Shown: positions 47,857 through 57,958, counted from the first letter of the stretch. The stretch is 64,000 nucleotides of DNA from Vibrio sp. RE86 (GCF_013114545.1 NZ_VTXI01000014.1:48368-112367), one strand, 5' to 3'. Notes: a model not told the origin generated them from the sequence alone. Numbers and translations: made by a program.

Positions 47857-49818
47857 GTGAAAAAAGCACTCTTGCTTCTACTTGTTTTGCTTATCAGCAT
47901 ACCCACATTAGCTGTTATCTCCCTGTACGCATTGATTCAGAGTAGCTACGCTCCGCAACTGGTCAGCAAATTCGCCGAGCACTTCACACATTATTCAATC
48001 GAAGCGAAACAAGTCACCTACTCTCCACCGCTACAAATCACCTTAGAAGACGCCACGTTCACTCATCAAGAGCAAACCACACGCATTCCAAAGATTACTG
48101 CGTGGATTAACCAAATACCTTGGCAAAATGGAAAGCTAACGTTTGATTCTTTGCTGATTGAAGGGGCAAACTTGGATATCACAGATCTAGAAACTGACGT
48201 GTTAAAGACAGTCCAGACCCACCAGCTTGCACTCAAGCAGACTGATATCAGTGCACCGAGATGGTCAGCGCGAGGACTCAACCTTCAAGTGGACCAACCT
48301 AGCTGGGCTAGCGGAAAACAGACCTTTCCTTTCGGTGATATTCAGCTATCTGCAGACCAACTCTACATCCAAGGGGAGGCGTTTAACGACTTGCTTGTCG
48401 ATATGCGCTATCAACAAACAGACAGTACGATTTTTGGCAGTTCATTTCGTTGGCGAGGTGCCTCCATATCGGGGCAAGCTGAGCAATATACTGATGGCTG
48501 GTCACTGATCAATGTGACCATAGATAAGCTCACTTTGCCGAGTGAGACGCCGCTAGAACAGTTGCTTACAACCATGAGTCACCTTAGCCTTCCGGTGAAT
48601 CATATTAATAGTTTGGATATTCTCAATGGCTCTTTTGACTACGCAGGGTGGCGCTTTGAACAACTTGATGCCTCATTAGAAAATCTCACTCTGAACCACT
48701 CATTGTGGCAACAGTCTGATGGTTACGCCTCTTTCAATGCAGAGAGCATAAATAACCTCGATATTCAGCTTTACTCGCCAAGAGCGCAGTTAGGTTTTAG
48801 GCAGGACCACATCACGATCGAAGAATTTGATGGCGACTTCAAACAAGGAAGAGTTCAGCTGCAAGGCGACATTCGTCCAGACAAGGTTGCACTCAAGCAG
48901 TTGCGCCTCTCTGGCGTCAAGTGGCTTGAGGATGCACAGCAACTGATTCCCAATGTTCAGCAGTTACTCGCGCCACTAAATCATTTGTCCATCGAAGAAC
49001 TCGATGTTGAAAACGCTCAGATCATTCAAGTCGATAGAAAGCCCTATTGGCAGCTATCAGGCTTAAATATCAATGGCGAACACTTGGTGCTCATCAATGA
49101 TGGGAAACTAGGTCTGCTCAATGGCCAAATTGAGATCAGTGCAAACTCAGCGAATCTGGATAGCCTCATTAGCACTCAAGCTCATCTAAAAGCCTCATCT
49201 CAACAAGGCGTACTGACTCTCAATAGGCTGTTTATCCCGTTAGAGCAAGGGTATGTGGAAGCAACAGGCCAATGGGACAGAACAACACTCAGCGCGCCAT
49301 GGCAAGTCCAGTTGCATGCCGATGGTATTCCACTCAGTCATTTCTATCTGCAACATGCTCTGCCCTTCTCATTGTCAGGGTTTGCTGAGATGGAGTTAGA
49401 ACTGAAGGGACTCTCTGGAGATTACTCGATGCTGGCACATAGTCTGTCTGGCCATGTGAGGGGCTACCTTCGTCAGGCTTCAATTGAGGCGAAAAGTGGC
49501 GATGGAGAACAAACGTATCAGCACAATCTCACTTTGGAGCAAATCGAGCTCAACGCCGATCGAGGAAGAATTGGAATTGTATCTGACAATGAAAATGACA
49601 ACTTAGCTGGCAGCATCGATTTAACTAAATCGCACTACTCAACAATTCTTCTACACAGTAAACAGGCTTGCCATGAACTCTGGTCAGATATCCTAAGCCG
49701 AGCCAATGTCATCAAAAAAGGCTGCAGTGACACGCCACTACAGCCTATTAAACAGATTCAAGATGAAGGGATTCAAACAGAAGTCGAATCAGATTCACTG
49801 CCCAGTACGGCCTTATAG
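47857..49818 (+). CDS. AsmA-family envelope protein
   Basis: 653 residues from a GTG at 47857. N-terminal signal-anchor (about 4-28, 'ALLLLLVLLISIPTLAVISL'), then a long beta-strand-rich periplasmic part. The AsmA signature lies at the start ('LTFDSLLIEGANLDITD', the G-x-x-L-T-F-x-x-L pattern) and again near the C-terminus ('SGFAEMELELKGLSGDYSML'). AsmA-like proteins form hydrophobic grooves thought to move phospholipids between membranes. The 3' end overlaps the convergent yiiD gene by 46 nt. Confidence 0.85.
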   Translation: MKKALLLLLVLLISIPTLAVISLYALIQSSYAPQLVSKFAEHFTHYSIEAKQVTYSPPLQITLEDATFTHQEQTTRIPKITAWINQIPWQNGKLTFDSLLIEGANLDITDLETDVLKTVQTHQLALKQTDISAPRWSARGLNLQVDQPSWASGKQTFPFGDIQLSADQLYIQGEAFNDLLVDMRYQQTDSTIFGSSFRWRGASISGQAEQYTDGWSLINVTIDKLTLPSETPLEQLLTTMSHLSLPVNHINSLDILNGSFDYAGWRFEQLDASLENLTLNHSLWQQSDGYASFNAESINNLDIQLYSPRAQLGFRQDHITIEEFDGDFKQGRVQLQGDIRPDKVALKQLRLSGVKWLEDAQQLIPNVQQLLAPLNHLSIEELDVENAQIIQVDRKPYWQLSGLNINGEHLVLINDGKLGLLNGQIEISANSANLDSLISTQAHLKASSQQGVLTLNRLFIPLEQGYVEATGQWDRTTLSAPWQVQLHADGIPLSHFYLQHALPFSLSGFAEMELELKGLSGDYSMLAHSLSGHVRGYLRQASIEAKSGDGEQTYQHNLTLEQIELNADRGRIGIVSDNENDNLAGSIDLTKSHYSTILLHSKQACHELWSDILSRANVIKKGCSDTPLQPIKQIQDEGIQTEVESDSLPSTAL

Positions 49819-50711
49819 TTCGGCAGCAGCATATAGGTACCGATGAACTCCACCGCAGCATGATCACCACTATAGATGGTTACATGAATCACAATCCTTG
49901 CTTTGCGGCCTGAGGCTAAGCGATCCAAGTCGCCACTGATCCCATCAAGTGAGGTCGAAGCGACTGGGTTTTGTGTCACAGGCTGACGATAACGAATCTG
50001 ACTGTCGGCTAAAACAATGTCCCCAACTAGGCCTCGCTCTTTCAGCAATAGCCAAGTCATGCCCCACCCCGTCAATGTCGCCAAAGTAAACGCAGAACCT
50101 GCAAACATCGTGTTGTGAGGATTTAGATTCGGATTCAGCTGAGCACTGCACTCGAATTGATAACCAGTATATTGGTTAATCTTGATGCCCATCTTGTCAC
50201 TGATTGGGATTTGATGCTCCCAACGCTCCTGAAGCTCGGTACACCACTCTGGCTTGCGCAGCACATTTGCCATTGGATCGAGCGGTTTCACCATTTGCTG
50301 GTGCCTTACAGGGCCACGTTCATCGGTTAACTCTCCACGGCGCTCGAAACCATTTTTTTCGTAGAAAGAGATCGCATCTTCACGTGCATTACACACTAAG
50401 CGTTTTGCTCCTTCCTGGCGCGCTAACGACTCCAACGCCACCAGCACAAGCGAGCCCATACCTTTACTTCGACGACTGCCCTTTACCGCCATAAAGCGAA
50501 TTTGACCTTCACTATCTGGGGTGATGTATAAGCGACCGATCGCCATCGGTCTACCACGACCATCGACAATCATGCGATGGTGACTCATTTGGTCATATTC
50601 ATCTCGCTCAGAACCGATCGGCATGCGCCATGGTTCACGCAGCATCTGCCAACGAAAGTGGTAATACTTATTGAGTTGGTTTTCCGTTTTCGGCGTAATC
50701 AGCTTAAACAT
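49773..50711 (-). CDS. yiiD: YiiD-type protein: GNAT acetyltransferase fused to hotdog thioesterase domain
   Basis: 312 residues. N-terminal GNAT domain (about 1-150) with acetyl-CoA loop 'VKGSRRSKGMGSLVLVAL'; C-terminal YiiD_C thioesterase-like hotdog domain (about 165-305) with 'LNPHNTMFAGSAFTLATLTG'. The E. coli homologue (renamed FabY) has been linked to initiation of fatty acid synthesis; the natural substrate here is inferred. It lies downstream of dtd as in E. coli. Convergent and overlapping by 46 nt with the AsmA-like gene. Confidence 0.9.
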   Translation of the reverse strand: MFKLITPKTENQLNKYYHFRWQMLREPWRMPIGSERDEYDQMSHHRMIVDGRGRPMAIGRLYITPDSEGQIRFMAVKGSRRSKGMGSLVLVALESLARQEGAKRLVCNAREDAISFYEKNGFERRGELTDERGPVRHQQMVKPLDPMANVLRKPEWCTELQERWEHQIPISDKMGIKINQYTGYQFECSAQLNPNLNPHNTMFAGSAFTLATLTGWGMTWLLLKERGLVGDIVLADSQIRYRQPVTQNPVASTSLDGISGDLDRLASGRKARIVIHVTIYSGDHAAVEFIGTYMLLPNYKAVLGSESDSTSV

Positions 50712-50756
50712 GTAAATCCTTTTCTAGAGACACTCGTCTCTCTGCTAGCCTTATAA

Positions 50757-51191
50757 TTATACTTGTAACCAGAAGGTCACGGGGCCGTCATTGACCAGAG
50801 ACACTTTCATGTCAGCAGCAAAGTGACCACGTTCAGTTGGTAACACTTCCGCGCAGCGGTCAGCAAAGTAATCATACAATCGTTCTGCATCAGCTGGGTG
50901 TGCTCCGCGAGAGAAGCCAGCACGAGTGCCTTTCTTCGTATCTGCTGGCAAGGTGAATTGCGAAACAACAAGAACTTTACCATCCACTTGTTTCACGTTG
51001 AGGTTCATCTTATCGTCTTCATCACCAAATACACGATAAGTGGTCACACGTTCCATCAGACGCTTCGCTTTCGCTTCATCATCATCTTTTTCAACACCTA
51101 ATAGAACAAGTAGACCTTTGTCGATTTCACCAACGACTTCGCCATCTACTTTAACTGCGGCCTCACTTACTCTCTGAATCAGTGCAATCAC
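50757..51191 (-). CDS. dtd: D-aminoacyl-tRNA deacylase
   Basis: 144 residues from the GTG at 51191 (reads [13 protein letters not shown]), with AAGGA 7 nt upstream; the longer frame above it runs into yihY. Catalytic-site motifs '[12 protein letters not shown]' and '[11 protein letters not shown]' (G-P cross-subunit motif NxGPVT) are intact. It removes D-amino acids, and glycine from tRNA-Ala, from mischarged tRNA. Its start overlaps the end of yihY by 29 nt, which implies coupling in a yihY-dtd-yiiD operon. Confidence 0.97.
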   Translation of the reverse strand: MIALIQRVSEAAVKVDGEVVGEIDKGLLVLLGVEKDDDEAKAKRLMERVTTYRVFGDEDDKMNLNVKQVDGKVLVVSQFTLPADTKKGTRAGFSRGAHPADAERLYDYFADRCAEVLPTERGHFAADMKVSLVNDGPVTFWLQV

Positions 51192-52107
51192 TGCGACTTC
51201 CTTCTTGCTGCTCGAGTTTTGAACTTTCCGATGAGTGTACCATTTCTTTAGGCTCACTCCACTGCTCTCTTTCTCCAAGCGCTGCCGTCACCTCTGCACC
51301 AACTAATACGATCAGCCAGCACAGGTAGACCCAAACGAACAAGATTGGAATCGCCGCTAATGCGCCATAAATCAGCTGATAAGAAGGGAACTGGGTAATA
51401 TAGGCAGCAAAACCTTTTTTGCTCGCTTCAAACAGCAGCGCCGCCACAATTGCGCCAATTAGAGCATGAGAAATACGCACCTTTTTATTTGGCACTAACA
51501 AGTACAGACCAACAAAAGCAAACAGCGACAGCAAAAACGGTAACCAACGAAGCAGCAAGTTATATACGCCAGATACCGCTTCGCTTTCGATAATTTTTAG
51601 AGACGTGACATACGAGGTGGCAGCGATACTCGCTCCAACTAGTATTGGACCAAGGGTCAGCACCATCCAGTACATTGAAAACGAAAACACCGCACGACGC
51701 TTGTGCTGAACACGCCAGATATAGTTAAGATTTTTATCGATGTTGGAGATCAACATAAGCGCAGCAACAAACAGGAAAGCACCACCGACAGCACTCATTT
51801 TGCCGGTATTAGAAACGAACTCCAGTAATGCGCCTTTCACTGCATCGCCCGCAGCAGGAACAAAGTGGGTAATCACAAAATCTTGGATGGCGTCGCCGGC
51901 GTTTTCGAAGATAGCAAAAGAAGAGAGAACCGATAGAAGTACGGTGAGCATCGGCACGATCGAAAGCAGAGTGATATAAGCGAGATAGCCAGCGTTTACA
52001 TTGACACGATCGTGTTTCATCCGGCACAGCAAGTACTGCCCAAACTGCACGATTTGTTTCACTAATGGCTCAATTTTCAACTTGTATCTCCCTATCAACT
52101 CAGTCAT
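51163..52107 (-). CDS. yihY: YihY/BrkB-family inner-membrane protein
   Basis: Up to 314 residues with six predicted membrane helices and the family signature '[20 protein letters not shown]' near residues 40-60. The conserved '[20 protein letters not shown]' follows near 250-270. Once called RNase BN, but members are membrane proteins of unknown function. The ATG at 52107 has AGG too close; a TTG at 52080 with AGGGAG 8 nt upstream is the better supported alternative start. The hydrophilic C-terminal tail overlaps dtd. Confidence 0.9.
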   Translation of the reverse strand: MTELIGRYKLKIEPLVKQIVQFGQYLLCRMKHDRVNVNAGYLAYITLLSIVPMLTVLLSVLSSFAIFENAGDAIQDFVITHFVPAAGDAVKGALLEFVSNTGKMSAVGGAFLFVAALMLISNIDKNLNYIWRVQHKRRAVFSFSMYWMVLTLGPILVGASIAATSYVTSLKIIESEAVSGVYNLLLRWLPFLLSLFAFVGLYLLVPNKKVRISHALIGAIVAALLFEASKKGFAAYITQFPSYQLIYGALAAIPILFVWVYLCWLIVLVGAEVTAALGEREQWSEPKEMVHSSESSKLEQQEGSRSDCTDSESK

Positions 52108-52142
52108 CCTAACATCATAATTCTAAAGGAAAGGATCCCATA

Positions 52143-52784
52143 ATGCCGTACTTACTGGCTATTGTATTGTCTATTTTTGCCCTGACAGGGTGTCAATCAG
52201 CCTATTACTCTGCGATGGAACAAGTAGGCTACCACAAACGCGACATCATGGTAGATCGGGTTGAAGACGCTAAAGAATCTCAGCAAGATGCACAGCAAGA
52301 GTTTACTAGTGCACTTGAAGCGCTCTCTGCACTAACAAATTTTGATGGTGGTGAACTAGAAACGGTTTACAACCAGATCAACGACAAATACCAAGACAGC
52401 GAAAAAGCCGCACAAGATGTTAGCGACCGAATCGCTGCGATTGAAGATGTATCAGACGCTCTATTTACGGAGTGGCAAGATGAATTAGAACTCTACACAA
52501 GCAGTTCTTTACGCCGCTCTAGTGAGCAAAAACTGCGTGAAACCAAAGCATCATACACAACGATGTTGTCAGCGATGAAACGCGCTGAAGATAAGATGAC
52601 GCCGGTACTCAACACCTTGCGAGACAACACCCTTTACCTAAAGCATAACCTCAATGCCAGCGCTATCGGTGCACTGCAAGGCGAGTTCACCAACCTTGAA
52701 CAAGACATTCAATTCGCAATTAAGCAAATGAACGCTGCGATTGCTGAATCGGATAAGTTTTTAGCTCGCTTAAACCAGAAGTAA
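52143..52784 (+). CDS. DUF2959 lipoprotein
   Basis: 213 residues. Lipoprotein signal peptide MPYLLAIVLSIFALTGC with lipobox L-T-G-C (Cys17). The rest is almost wholly helical, heptad-rich and acidic (about 50-205), predicting a long coiled coil. AAGGA lies 9-10 nt upstream of the ATG. DUF2959 proteins have no known function. The P-loop gene follows after 8 nt, so they are probably co-transcribed. Confidence 0.88.
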   Translation: MPYLLAIVLSIFALTGCQSAYYSAMEQVGYHKRDIMVDRVEDAKESQQDAQQEFTSALEALSALTNFDGGELETVYNQINDKYQDSEKAAQDVSDRIAAIEDVSDALFTEWQDELELYTSSSLRRSSEQKLRETKASYTTMLSAMKRAEDKMTPVLNTLRDNTLYLKHNLNASAIGALQGEFTNLEQDIQFAIKQMNAAIAESDKFLARLNQK

Positions 52785-52792
52785 CCGAGTCA

Positions 52793-53323
52793 ATGCTCCC
52801 GATAATCATCACTGGTGGCCCAGGCGCCGGTAAAACCACATTGATCGATGCACTAAACGCCAGTGGCTATCAAACCTTTGCAGAGTCTTCTCGCCAGCTA
52901 ATTGAAGAGCAAAGCCAATTAGCCAATGGCATCTTACCTTGGGTTGATCTACCCAGGTTTGCCCGCCTATGCCTTGCGACTATGCAAACTCAGAAACAAC
53001 AAGCCAACCAATTCGAGGTCGCGTTTCTCGATCGGGCGATTCCGGATATTTGTGGTTATCTGCAACAGGCAGGGTTAGATATCGAGCCTTGCTATATATC
53101 AGAAAGCGAAGGCTATCATCGACAAGCATTCTTCTGCCGTCCTGAACGCACTATCTATGTGCAAGATGAAGTAAGACCTTACCCATTTGAAGGCGCTGTC
53201 GCGATCCACAATGCTTTAGTTGAAGTGTATCAAGAGCTCGGATTTCAAGTTGTCGAAGTGCCTTTTATGTCCGTCTCAGAGCGTGTTCAGTTCGTTCACC
53301 ACCGCTTAGGGCTTAAAAGCTAG
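52793..53323 (+). CDS. Small P-loop NTPase, AAA_28/NadR-like
   Basis: 176 residues. Walker A 'GGPGAGKTT' at residues 8-16, Walker B-like 'VAFLDRAIPD' near 83, and a possible lid around 'SESEGYHRQAFFC'. The fold resembles small nucleoside or nucleotide kinases (AAA_28/NadR kinase group); the substrate is unknown. It begins 8 nt after the DUF2959 lipoprotein gene. Ends before a bidirectional terminator facing typA. Confidence 0.85.
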   Translation: MLPIIITGGPGAGKTTLIDALNASGYQTFAESSRQLIEEQSQLANGILPWVDLPRFARLCLATMQTQKQQANQFEVAFLDRAIPDICGYLQQAGLDIEPCYISESEGYHRQAFFCRPERTIYVQDEVRPYPFEGAVAIHNALVEVYQELGFQVVEVPFMSVSERVQFVHHRLGLKS

Positions 53324-53403
53324 CGCTTCGAATTCACAGCCAAAAGCGGCAATAGAGTCAGGGTTTCATCTCAATGAATAGCTTTTCTACACCACATAAA
53401 ACA

Positions 53404-53441
53404 AAAGCCCCGAGCAGCTAGGCTACTCGGGGCTTTCTTTA
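53404..53441. terminator. Bidirectional terminator, P-loop gene / typA
   Basis: 11-bp perfect stem AAAGCCCCGAG/CTCGGGGCTTT with an 11-nt loop, T-rich on both flanks (TTTCTTTAT on +, TTTTGTTTTA on -). Confidence 0.9.
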
Positions 53442-53455
53442 TCTAATCACTAAGA

Positions 53456-55285
53456 TTACTTAGCGTTACGAGCTTCACGCTTACGATCGCTTTCCGTTAG
53501 GAACTTCTTACGGATACGGATGCTTTCAGGCGTTACTTCTACTAGTTCATCTTCATCGATGAACTCTAGTGCTTGCTCAAGCGTGTGCTTGATTGGCGGA
53601 GTAAGAACCTGTGCGTCATCTGTACCAGATGCACGAACGTTGGTTAGCTGCTTACCTTTCAGTGCGTTTACTGTTAGGTCGTTGTCACGGCTGTGAATAC
53701 CGATGATCATACCTTCGTAAACTTCTACACCGTGACCGATAAATAGACGACCACGTTCTTGAAGGTTAAATAGTGCGTTAGTCAGTGCTTTACCAGCCGC
53801 GTTCGCAATTAGAACACCATTGATACGTTGACCGATTTGACCACCTTTGTGTGGACCATAGCTGTCGAATGTATGGTAAAGAAGACCAGAACCTGAAGTC
53901 AGAGTCATGAATTCAGTTTGGAAACCAATCAGACCACGAGATGGCATGATAAAGTCCATACGCACACGGCCTTTACCGTCTGGTGCCATGTCTTTCAGCT
54001 CACCTTTACGTAGGCCGATGTTTTCCATGATACCGCCTTGGTGCTCTTCAAGAACATCAATCGTTACCGTTTCAAACGGTTCCATTAGCTGACCATCAAC
54101 TTCTTTGATGATTACTTCTGGACGAGATACTGCTAGCTCGAAGCCTTCACGACGCATGTTTTCGATCAGGATAGATAGGTGAAGTTCACCACGACCTGAA
54201 ACGCGGAATTTGTCTGGATCGTCTGTCTGTTCAACACGTAGTGCAACGTTGTGTACTAGTTCTTTCTCTAGACGCTCAAGGATGTTACGTGACGTTACGT
54301 ACTTACCTTCTTTACCCGCGAATGGAGACGTGTTTACTTGGAAAGTCATTGTTACTGTTGGTTCATCAACAGAAAGTGCTGGTAGCGCTTCTACTTCACC
54401 CTGTGCACATACAGTGTCAGAGATTTTCAGCTCACCAAGACCAGTGATTGCGATGATGTCACCTGCAGCTGCTTGGTCTACATCGTGACGCTCTAGGCCT
54501 AGGTAACCTTGAACTGTACCTACTTTACCGTTACGAGTCTTACCGTCAGCACCCACAACAGTCACTTGCTGGTTTGGCTTGATTGTACCGCGAGTTACAC
54601 GGCCAACACCGATAACACCTAGGTATGAGCTGTAATCAAGCTGAGAGATTTGCATCTGTAGAGGACCATCAAGGTCAACAGCAGGCGCCGCTACTTCCTC
54701 AACGATAGTTTGGAATAGTGGTTCCATGTTCTCGCCAGTTTCGCCTTCTTCGCGTGTTGCCCAACCATTTAGAGCTGATGCGTAAACCACTTGGAAGTCT
54801 AACTGTTCGTCAGTCGCACCTAGGTTGTCGAATAGGTCGAATACTTGATCCATAACCCAGTCAGGACGAGCACCAGGGCGGTCAATCTTGTTGATAACAA
54901 CGATTGGCTTAAGACCGTGTGCGAACGCTTTCTGCGTTACGAAACGTGTTTGAGGCATTGGACCGTCAACAGCGTCAACGATCAGAAGAACTGAATCTAC
55001 CATCGACATGATACGTTCTACTTCACCACCGAAGTCCGCGTGTCCCGGAGTATCTACGATGTTGATGCGGTAGTCATTCCAGTTAATTGCTGTGTTCTTA
55101 GCAAGAATGGTAATGCCACGCTCTTTTTCGATGTCGTTTGAGTCCATGACTCGCTCTTCAGCTTCGCCGCGAGACTCTAAAGTACCTGATTGCTGTAGTA
55201 GTTTATCAACCAGTGTTGTTTTACCGTGGTCAACGTGCGCGATGATCGCGATATTTCTTAAATTATCAATCTGTGGAGTAGCCAT
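53456..55285 (-). CDS. typA: Ribosome-binding GTPase BipA/TypA
   Basis: 609 residues. Translational GTPase: G1 'AHVDHGKTT', G3 '[11 protein letters not shown]', G4 'NKIDRP', domain II, EF-G-like domains III and V, and the BipA-specific C-terminal domain with '[13 protein letters not shown]'. It binds 70S ribosomes near the EF-G site and assists 50S maturation, especially at low temperature, and translation of certain mRNAs. Divergent from glnA with nearly 500 nt of regulatory DNA between, as in E. coli. Confidence 0.97.
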   Translation of the reverse strand: MATPQIDNLRNIAIIAHVDHGKTTLVDKLLQQSGTLESRGEAEERVMDSNDIEKERGITILAKNTAINWNDYRINIVDTPGHADFGGEVERIMSMVDSVLLIVDAVDGPMPQTRFVTQKAFAHGLKPIVVINKIDRPGARPDWVMDQVFDLFDNLGATDEQLDFQVVYASALNGWATREEGETGENMEPLFQTIVEEVAAPAVDLDGPLQMQISQLDYSSYLGVIGVGRVTRGTIKPNQQVTVVGADGKTRNGKVGTVQGYLGLERHDVDQAAAGDIIAITGLGELKISDTVCAQGEVEALPALSVDEPTVTMTFQVNTSPFAGKEGKYVTSRNILERLEKELVHNVALRVEQTDDPDKFRVSGRGELHLSILIENMRREGFELAVSRPEVIIKEVDGQLMEPFETVTIDVLEEHQGGIMENIGLRKGELKDMAPDGKGRVRMDFIMPSRGLIGFQTEFMTLTSGSGLLYHTFDSYGPHKGGQIGQRINGVLIANAAGKALTNALFNLQERGRLFIGHGVEVYEGMIIGIHSRDNDLTVNALKGKQLTNVRASGTDDAQVLTPPIKHTLEQALEFIDEDELVEVTPESIRIRKKFLTESDRKREARNAK

Positions 55286-55522
55286 GGATTTGATTCGCTC
55301 GATAGAAGAAGCTCGCCCTTAAATAGATAAATTTAAGTCGCGCGCTTACTTGATTAAAAAAACGGCCATAATGTACCAGATTCTAGCGAAAAACCCAGAA
55401 ATATGTGATCTGATTCGCCCCTTTTCGACAGAAATTTTATTGATGAAACGCAAGGTGACGCTGAGTAACGCAAAATGCTCATTGACATCACCTGCAAAAC
55501 TCGGCTGAATGGTATGCGATTT

Positions 55523-55613
55523 TGTTTTATTTTGGTGCATCAAGTAATTGATAGCACCAAAATGGTGCAACCAAAGATCATTTTGGTGCAAAACGCTGCA
55601 CCAACTTTAGACT
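55523..55613 (+). promoter_or_regulatory. NtrC-binding site cluster upstream of glnA
   Basis: A perfect 17-bp site AGCACCAAAATGGTGCA at 55553-55569 matches the NtrC dyad (TGCAC-N7-GTGCA). Flanking partial sites, each with one good TTGGTGCA half, lie at 55523-55539, 55574-55590 and (reversed) 55597-55613, spaced 21-30 bp. The cluster is about 100 bp upstream of the sigma-54 promoter, the usual enhancer distance. Confidence 0.85.
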
Positions 55614-55652
55614 AAGCCCGCTAATTTATTGAAATTAATGGATTAATTTTTT

Positions 55653-55668
55653 TGGCACGGTTTTGGCT
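55653..55668 (+). promoter_or_regulatory. Sigma-54 promoter of glnA
   Basis: TGGCAC-GGTTT-TGGCT (-24/-12 type) at 55653-55668, similar over most positions to E. coli glnAp2 (TGGCACAGATTTCGCTTT). Start expected near 55680, giving a leader of about 95 nt. Confidence 0.85.
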
Positions 55669-55776
55669 TTATTAAATTTAGCATCGATTAATACGATTGA
55701 AATGAAATTAATCAATGCTGGATTTTATGAAACAAATCGAGCTAAACCGCTTTAATAACACTGGAGGTTATCCAAG

Positions 55777-57186
55777 ATGTCAGTAGAAAACGTTCTATCG
55801 CTGATCCAAGAAAACGAAGTTAAGTTTGTTGACCTACGCTTTACCGATACTAAAGGTAAAGAGCAGCACGTATCTATTCCTGCGCACCAGGTAGATGCAG
55901 ACTTCTTTGAAGAAGGTAAGATGTTCGACGGCTCATCAGTAGCTGGTTGGAAAGGCATCAACGAATCTGACATGGTAATGATGCCTGACGCATCATCTGC
56001 TGTTCTTGACCCATTCACAGAAGACGCAACACTAAACATCCGTTGTGACATTCTTGAGCCTGCAACAATGCAAGGCTACGACCGTGACCCACGTTCGATC
56101 GCTAAACGCGCTGAAGACTACCTACGTTCAACAGGCATCGCTGATACTGTTCTAGTTGGTCCAGAGCCAGAGTTCTTCCTATTTGACGATGTTAAATTCG
56201 CAACTGACATGTCTGGTTCTTTCTTCAAGATTGACGACATCGAAGCAGCTTGGAACACAGGTTCTGACATCGAAGGCGGTAACAAAGGTCACCGTCCAGG
56301 CGTTAAAGGTGGTTACTTCCCAGTAGCTCCAGTGGATTCTTCTCAAGATATCCGTTCTGCAATGTGTCTAATCCTAGAAGAGATGGGCCAAGTTGTAGAA
56401 GCGCACCACCACGAAGTAGCAACTGCGGGTCAGAACGAGATCGCAACTCGCTTCAATACTCTAACTTCTAAAGCTGATGAAATTCAGGTTTACAAGTACG
56501 TTGTTCACAACGTTGCTCACGCATTTGGTAAGACTGCGACATTCATGCCTAAGCCACTAGTTGGTGACAACGGCAGCGGCATGCACGTTCACCAATCTCT
56601 AGCGAAAGACGGCGTTAACCTATTCGCTGGTGATAAGTACGGCGGTCTATCTGAGATGGCTCTTCACTACATCGGTGGTGTTATCAAGCACGCTAAAGCA
56701 ATCAACGCATTTGCTAACGCATCAACAAACTCGTACAAGCGTCTTGTACCAGGCTTCGAAGCGCCAGTTATGCTTGCTTACTCTGCACGTAACCGTTCTG
56801 CTTCTATCCGTATCCCAGTGGTACCAAGCCCTAAAGCACGTCGTATCGAGCTACGTTTCGGTGATCCATCAGCGAACCCATACCTATGTTTCGCAGCAAT
56901 GCTAATGGCTGGTCTTGACGGTATTAAGAACAAGATCCACCCAGGCGAAGCAATGGACAAAGACCTTTACGATCTACCAGCTGAAGAAGCAGCAGAAATC
57001 CCAACAGTGGCATACTCACTGAAAGAAGCTCTAGAGTGTCTAGACGCTGACCGTGAGTTCCTAACAGCTGGCGGTGTATTCTCTGATGACTTCATCAACT
57101 CATACATCGACCTTAAGTCTCAAGATGTAGAGAAAGTAAACATGACAACTCACCCACTTGAGTTTGAACTTTACTACTCTGTTTAA
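55777..57186 (+). CDS. glnA: Glutamine synthetase, type I (GS-I-beta)
   Basis: 469 residues. Forms glutamine from glutamate, ammonia and ATP; dodecameric. Beta-grasp N-domain (1-100, '[13 protein letters not shown]' latch), catalytic '[10 protein letters not shown]', ATP-binding '[10 protein letters not shown]' and '[13 protein letters not shown]', and adenylylation tyrosine Tyr398 in '[11 protein letters not shown]' (Tyr397 by E. coli mature numbering), so it is controlled by GlnE. GGAGG ribosome-binding site. Expression is likely NtrC/sigma-54 dependent. Ends at a terminator before a DUF4124 gene. Confidence 0.98.
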   Translation: MSVENVLSLIQENEVKFVDLRFTDTKGKEQHVSIPAHQVDADFFEEGKMFDGSSVAGWKGINESDMVMMPDASSAVLDPFTEDATLNIRCDILEPATMQGYDRDPRSIAKRAEDYLRSTGIADTVLVGPEPEFFLFDDVKFATDMSGSFFKIDDIEAAWNTGSDIEGGNKGHRPGVKGGYFPVAPVDSSQDIRSAMCLILEEMGQVVEAHHHEVATAGQNEIATRFNTLTSKADEIQVYKYVVHNVAHAFGKTATFMPKPLVGDNGSGMHVHQSLAKDGVNLFAGDKYGGLSEMALHYIGGVIKHAKAINAFANASTNSYKRLVPGFEAPVMLAYSARNRSASIRIPVVPSPKARRIELRFGDPSANPYLCFAAMLMAGLDGIKNKIHPGEAMDKDLYDLPAEEAAEIPTVAYSLKEALECLDADREFLTAGGVFSDDFINSYIDLKSQDVEKVNMTTHPLEFELYYSV

Positions 57187-57228
57187 TCAGGTTTAAGTAA
57201 GCAACAAAACGCTTTGTTGCACAAATTC

Positions 57229-57258
57229 AAGGCTCGCCTCGCAGGCGGGCCTTTTTAT
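57229..57258 (+). terminator. glnA terminator
   Basis: 11-bp stem AAGGCTCGCCT/AGGCGGGCCTT (one G-U pair) with a CGC loop, followed by TTTATTT. Upstream, at 57201-57220, an extra 8-bp hairpin GCAACAAA/TTTGTTGC is present. Confidence 0.88.
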
Positions 57259-57315
57259 TTATCTACACAAAAAACAACCTGATACTATGACTTCTCGCAT
57301 CGATGAGGAGCAATC

Positions 57316-57858
57316 ATGAGTATTAAGCACACCACTCTAGGGTCCATGCTATTGTTCAGCTCAGCCCTCTATAGCCAAACTGTTTATACATGGGTGGACG
57401 ACAACGGCACACTACATTTCAATGACACTCCCCAAAACAGCCACGCTAAGGCACTCAACCTGCCTAGCTATGAGCAGCCTGCACTCGCTCCAGAGTATGA
57501 AAAGTCAACCCCAGCCGAACCCACGACAAAGAAAGCTCCGTCACCTGAATTAGACAAGGTTAAGTCCGCTGAGTTAACGCTTGCGATCGTATCACCAGCT
57601 GATGACCAAGCCCTACGTAGCAACAATGGCGACCTCTCTATTCAAGGGGAGTTAAACCGAAAATTACTCCCCGGAGAGCAGCTACAACTCACCATCAATG
57701 GCAAGAGTTTCGAAGCTCCTACTCATACGCCGACATGGCAATTAAAAAACCTAGATAGAGGCAACCACTCTTTTGCTATTCAAGCATTTAGAGACGGCAA
57801 GCTTATTGCATCGTCCTTACCTATTACGGTGCACATTAAGCGAGTCAGCGTAAAATAG
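57316..57858 (+). CDS. DUF4124-domain exported protein
   Basis: 180 residues. Signal peptide MSIKHTTLGSMLLFSSALYS, then the short DUF4124 domain (about 20-60) with the diagnostic 'YTWVDDNGTLHFNDTP'. A Pro/Lys/Glu-rich linker (about 60-92) precedes a C-terminal beta-sandwich-like segment ('LTLAIVSPADDQALRSNNGD', 'NHSFAIQAFRDGKLIASSLP'), like other exported DUF4124 proteins. Function unknown. GAGGAG lies 5-6 nt upstream of the ATG. It sits between glnA and the ntrBC pair, a position empty in E. coli; a role in nitrogen control is not implied by the sequence. Confidence 0.85.
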   Translation: MSIKHTTLGSMLLFSSALYSQTVYTWVDDNGTLHFNDTPQNSHAKALNLPSYEQPALAPEYEKSTPAEPTTKKAPSPELDKVKSAELTLAIVSPADDQALRSNNGDLSIQGELNRKLLPGEQLQLTINGKSFEAPTHTPTWQLKNLDRGNHSFAIQAFRDGKLIASSLPITVHIKRVSVK

Positions 57859-57941
57859 TTGCAACTAACACCTATTCACTAGGCCGAGTGGCTATTTGCC
57901 TTCTGTTATTCTCGATAATGCGCCATACTTGGATAATTCGA

Positions 57942-57958
57942 TGCACCATAGTGGTGCA
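57942..57958 (+). promoter_or_regulatory. NtrC-binding site upstream of glnL
   Basis: TGCACCATAGTGGTGCA, a perfect 17-bp dyad, 35 nt before the glnL start. Placed like the NtrC site in the E. coli glnL promoter, where NtrC represses its own operon; promoter overlap here is inferred. Confidence 0.85.
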
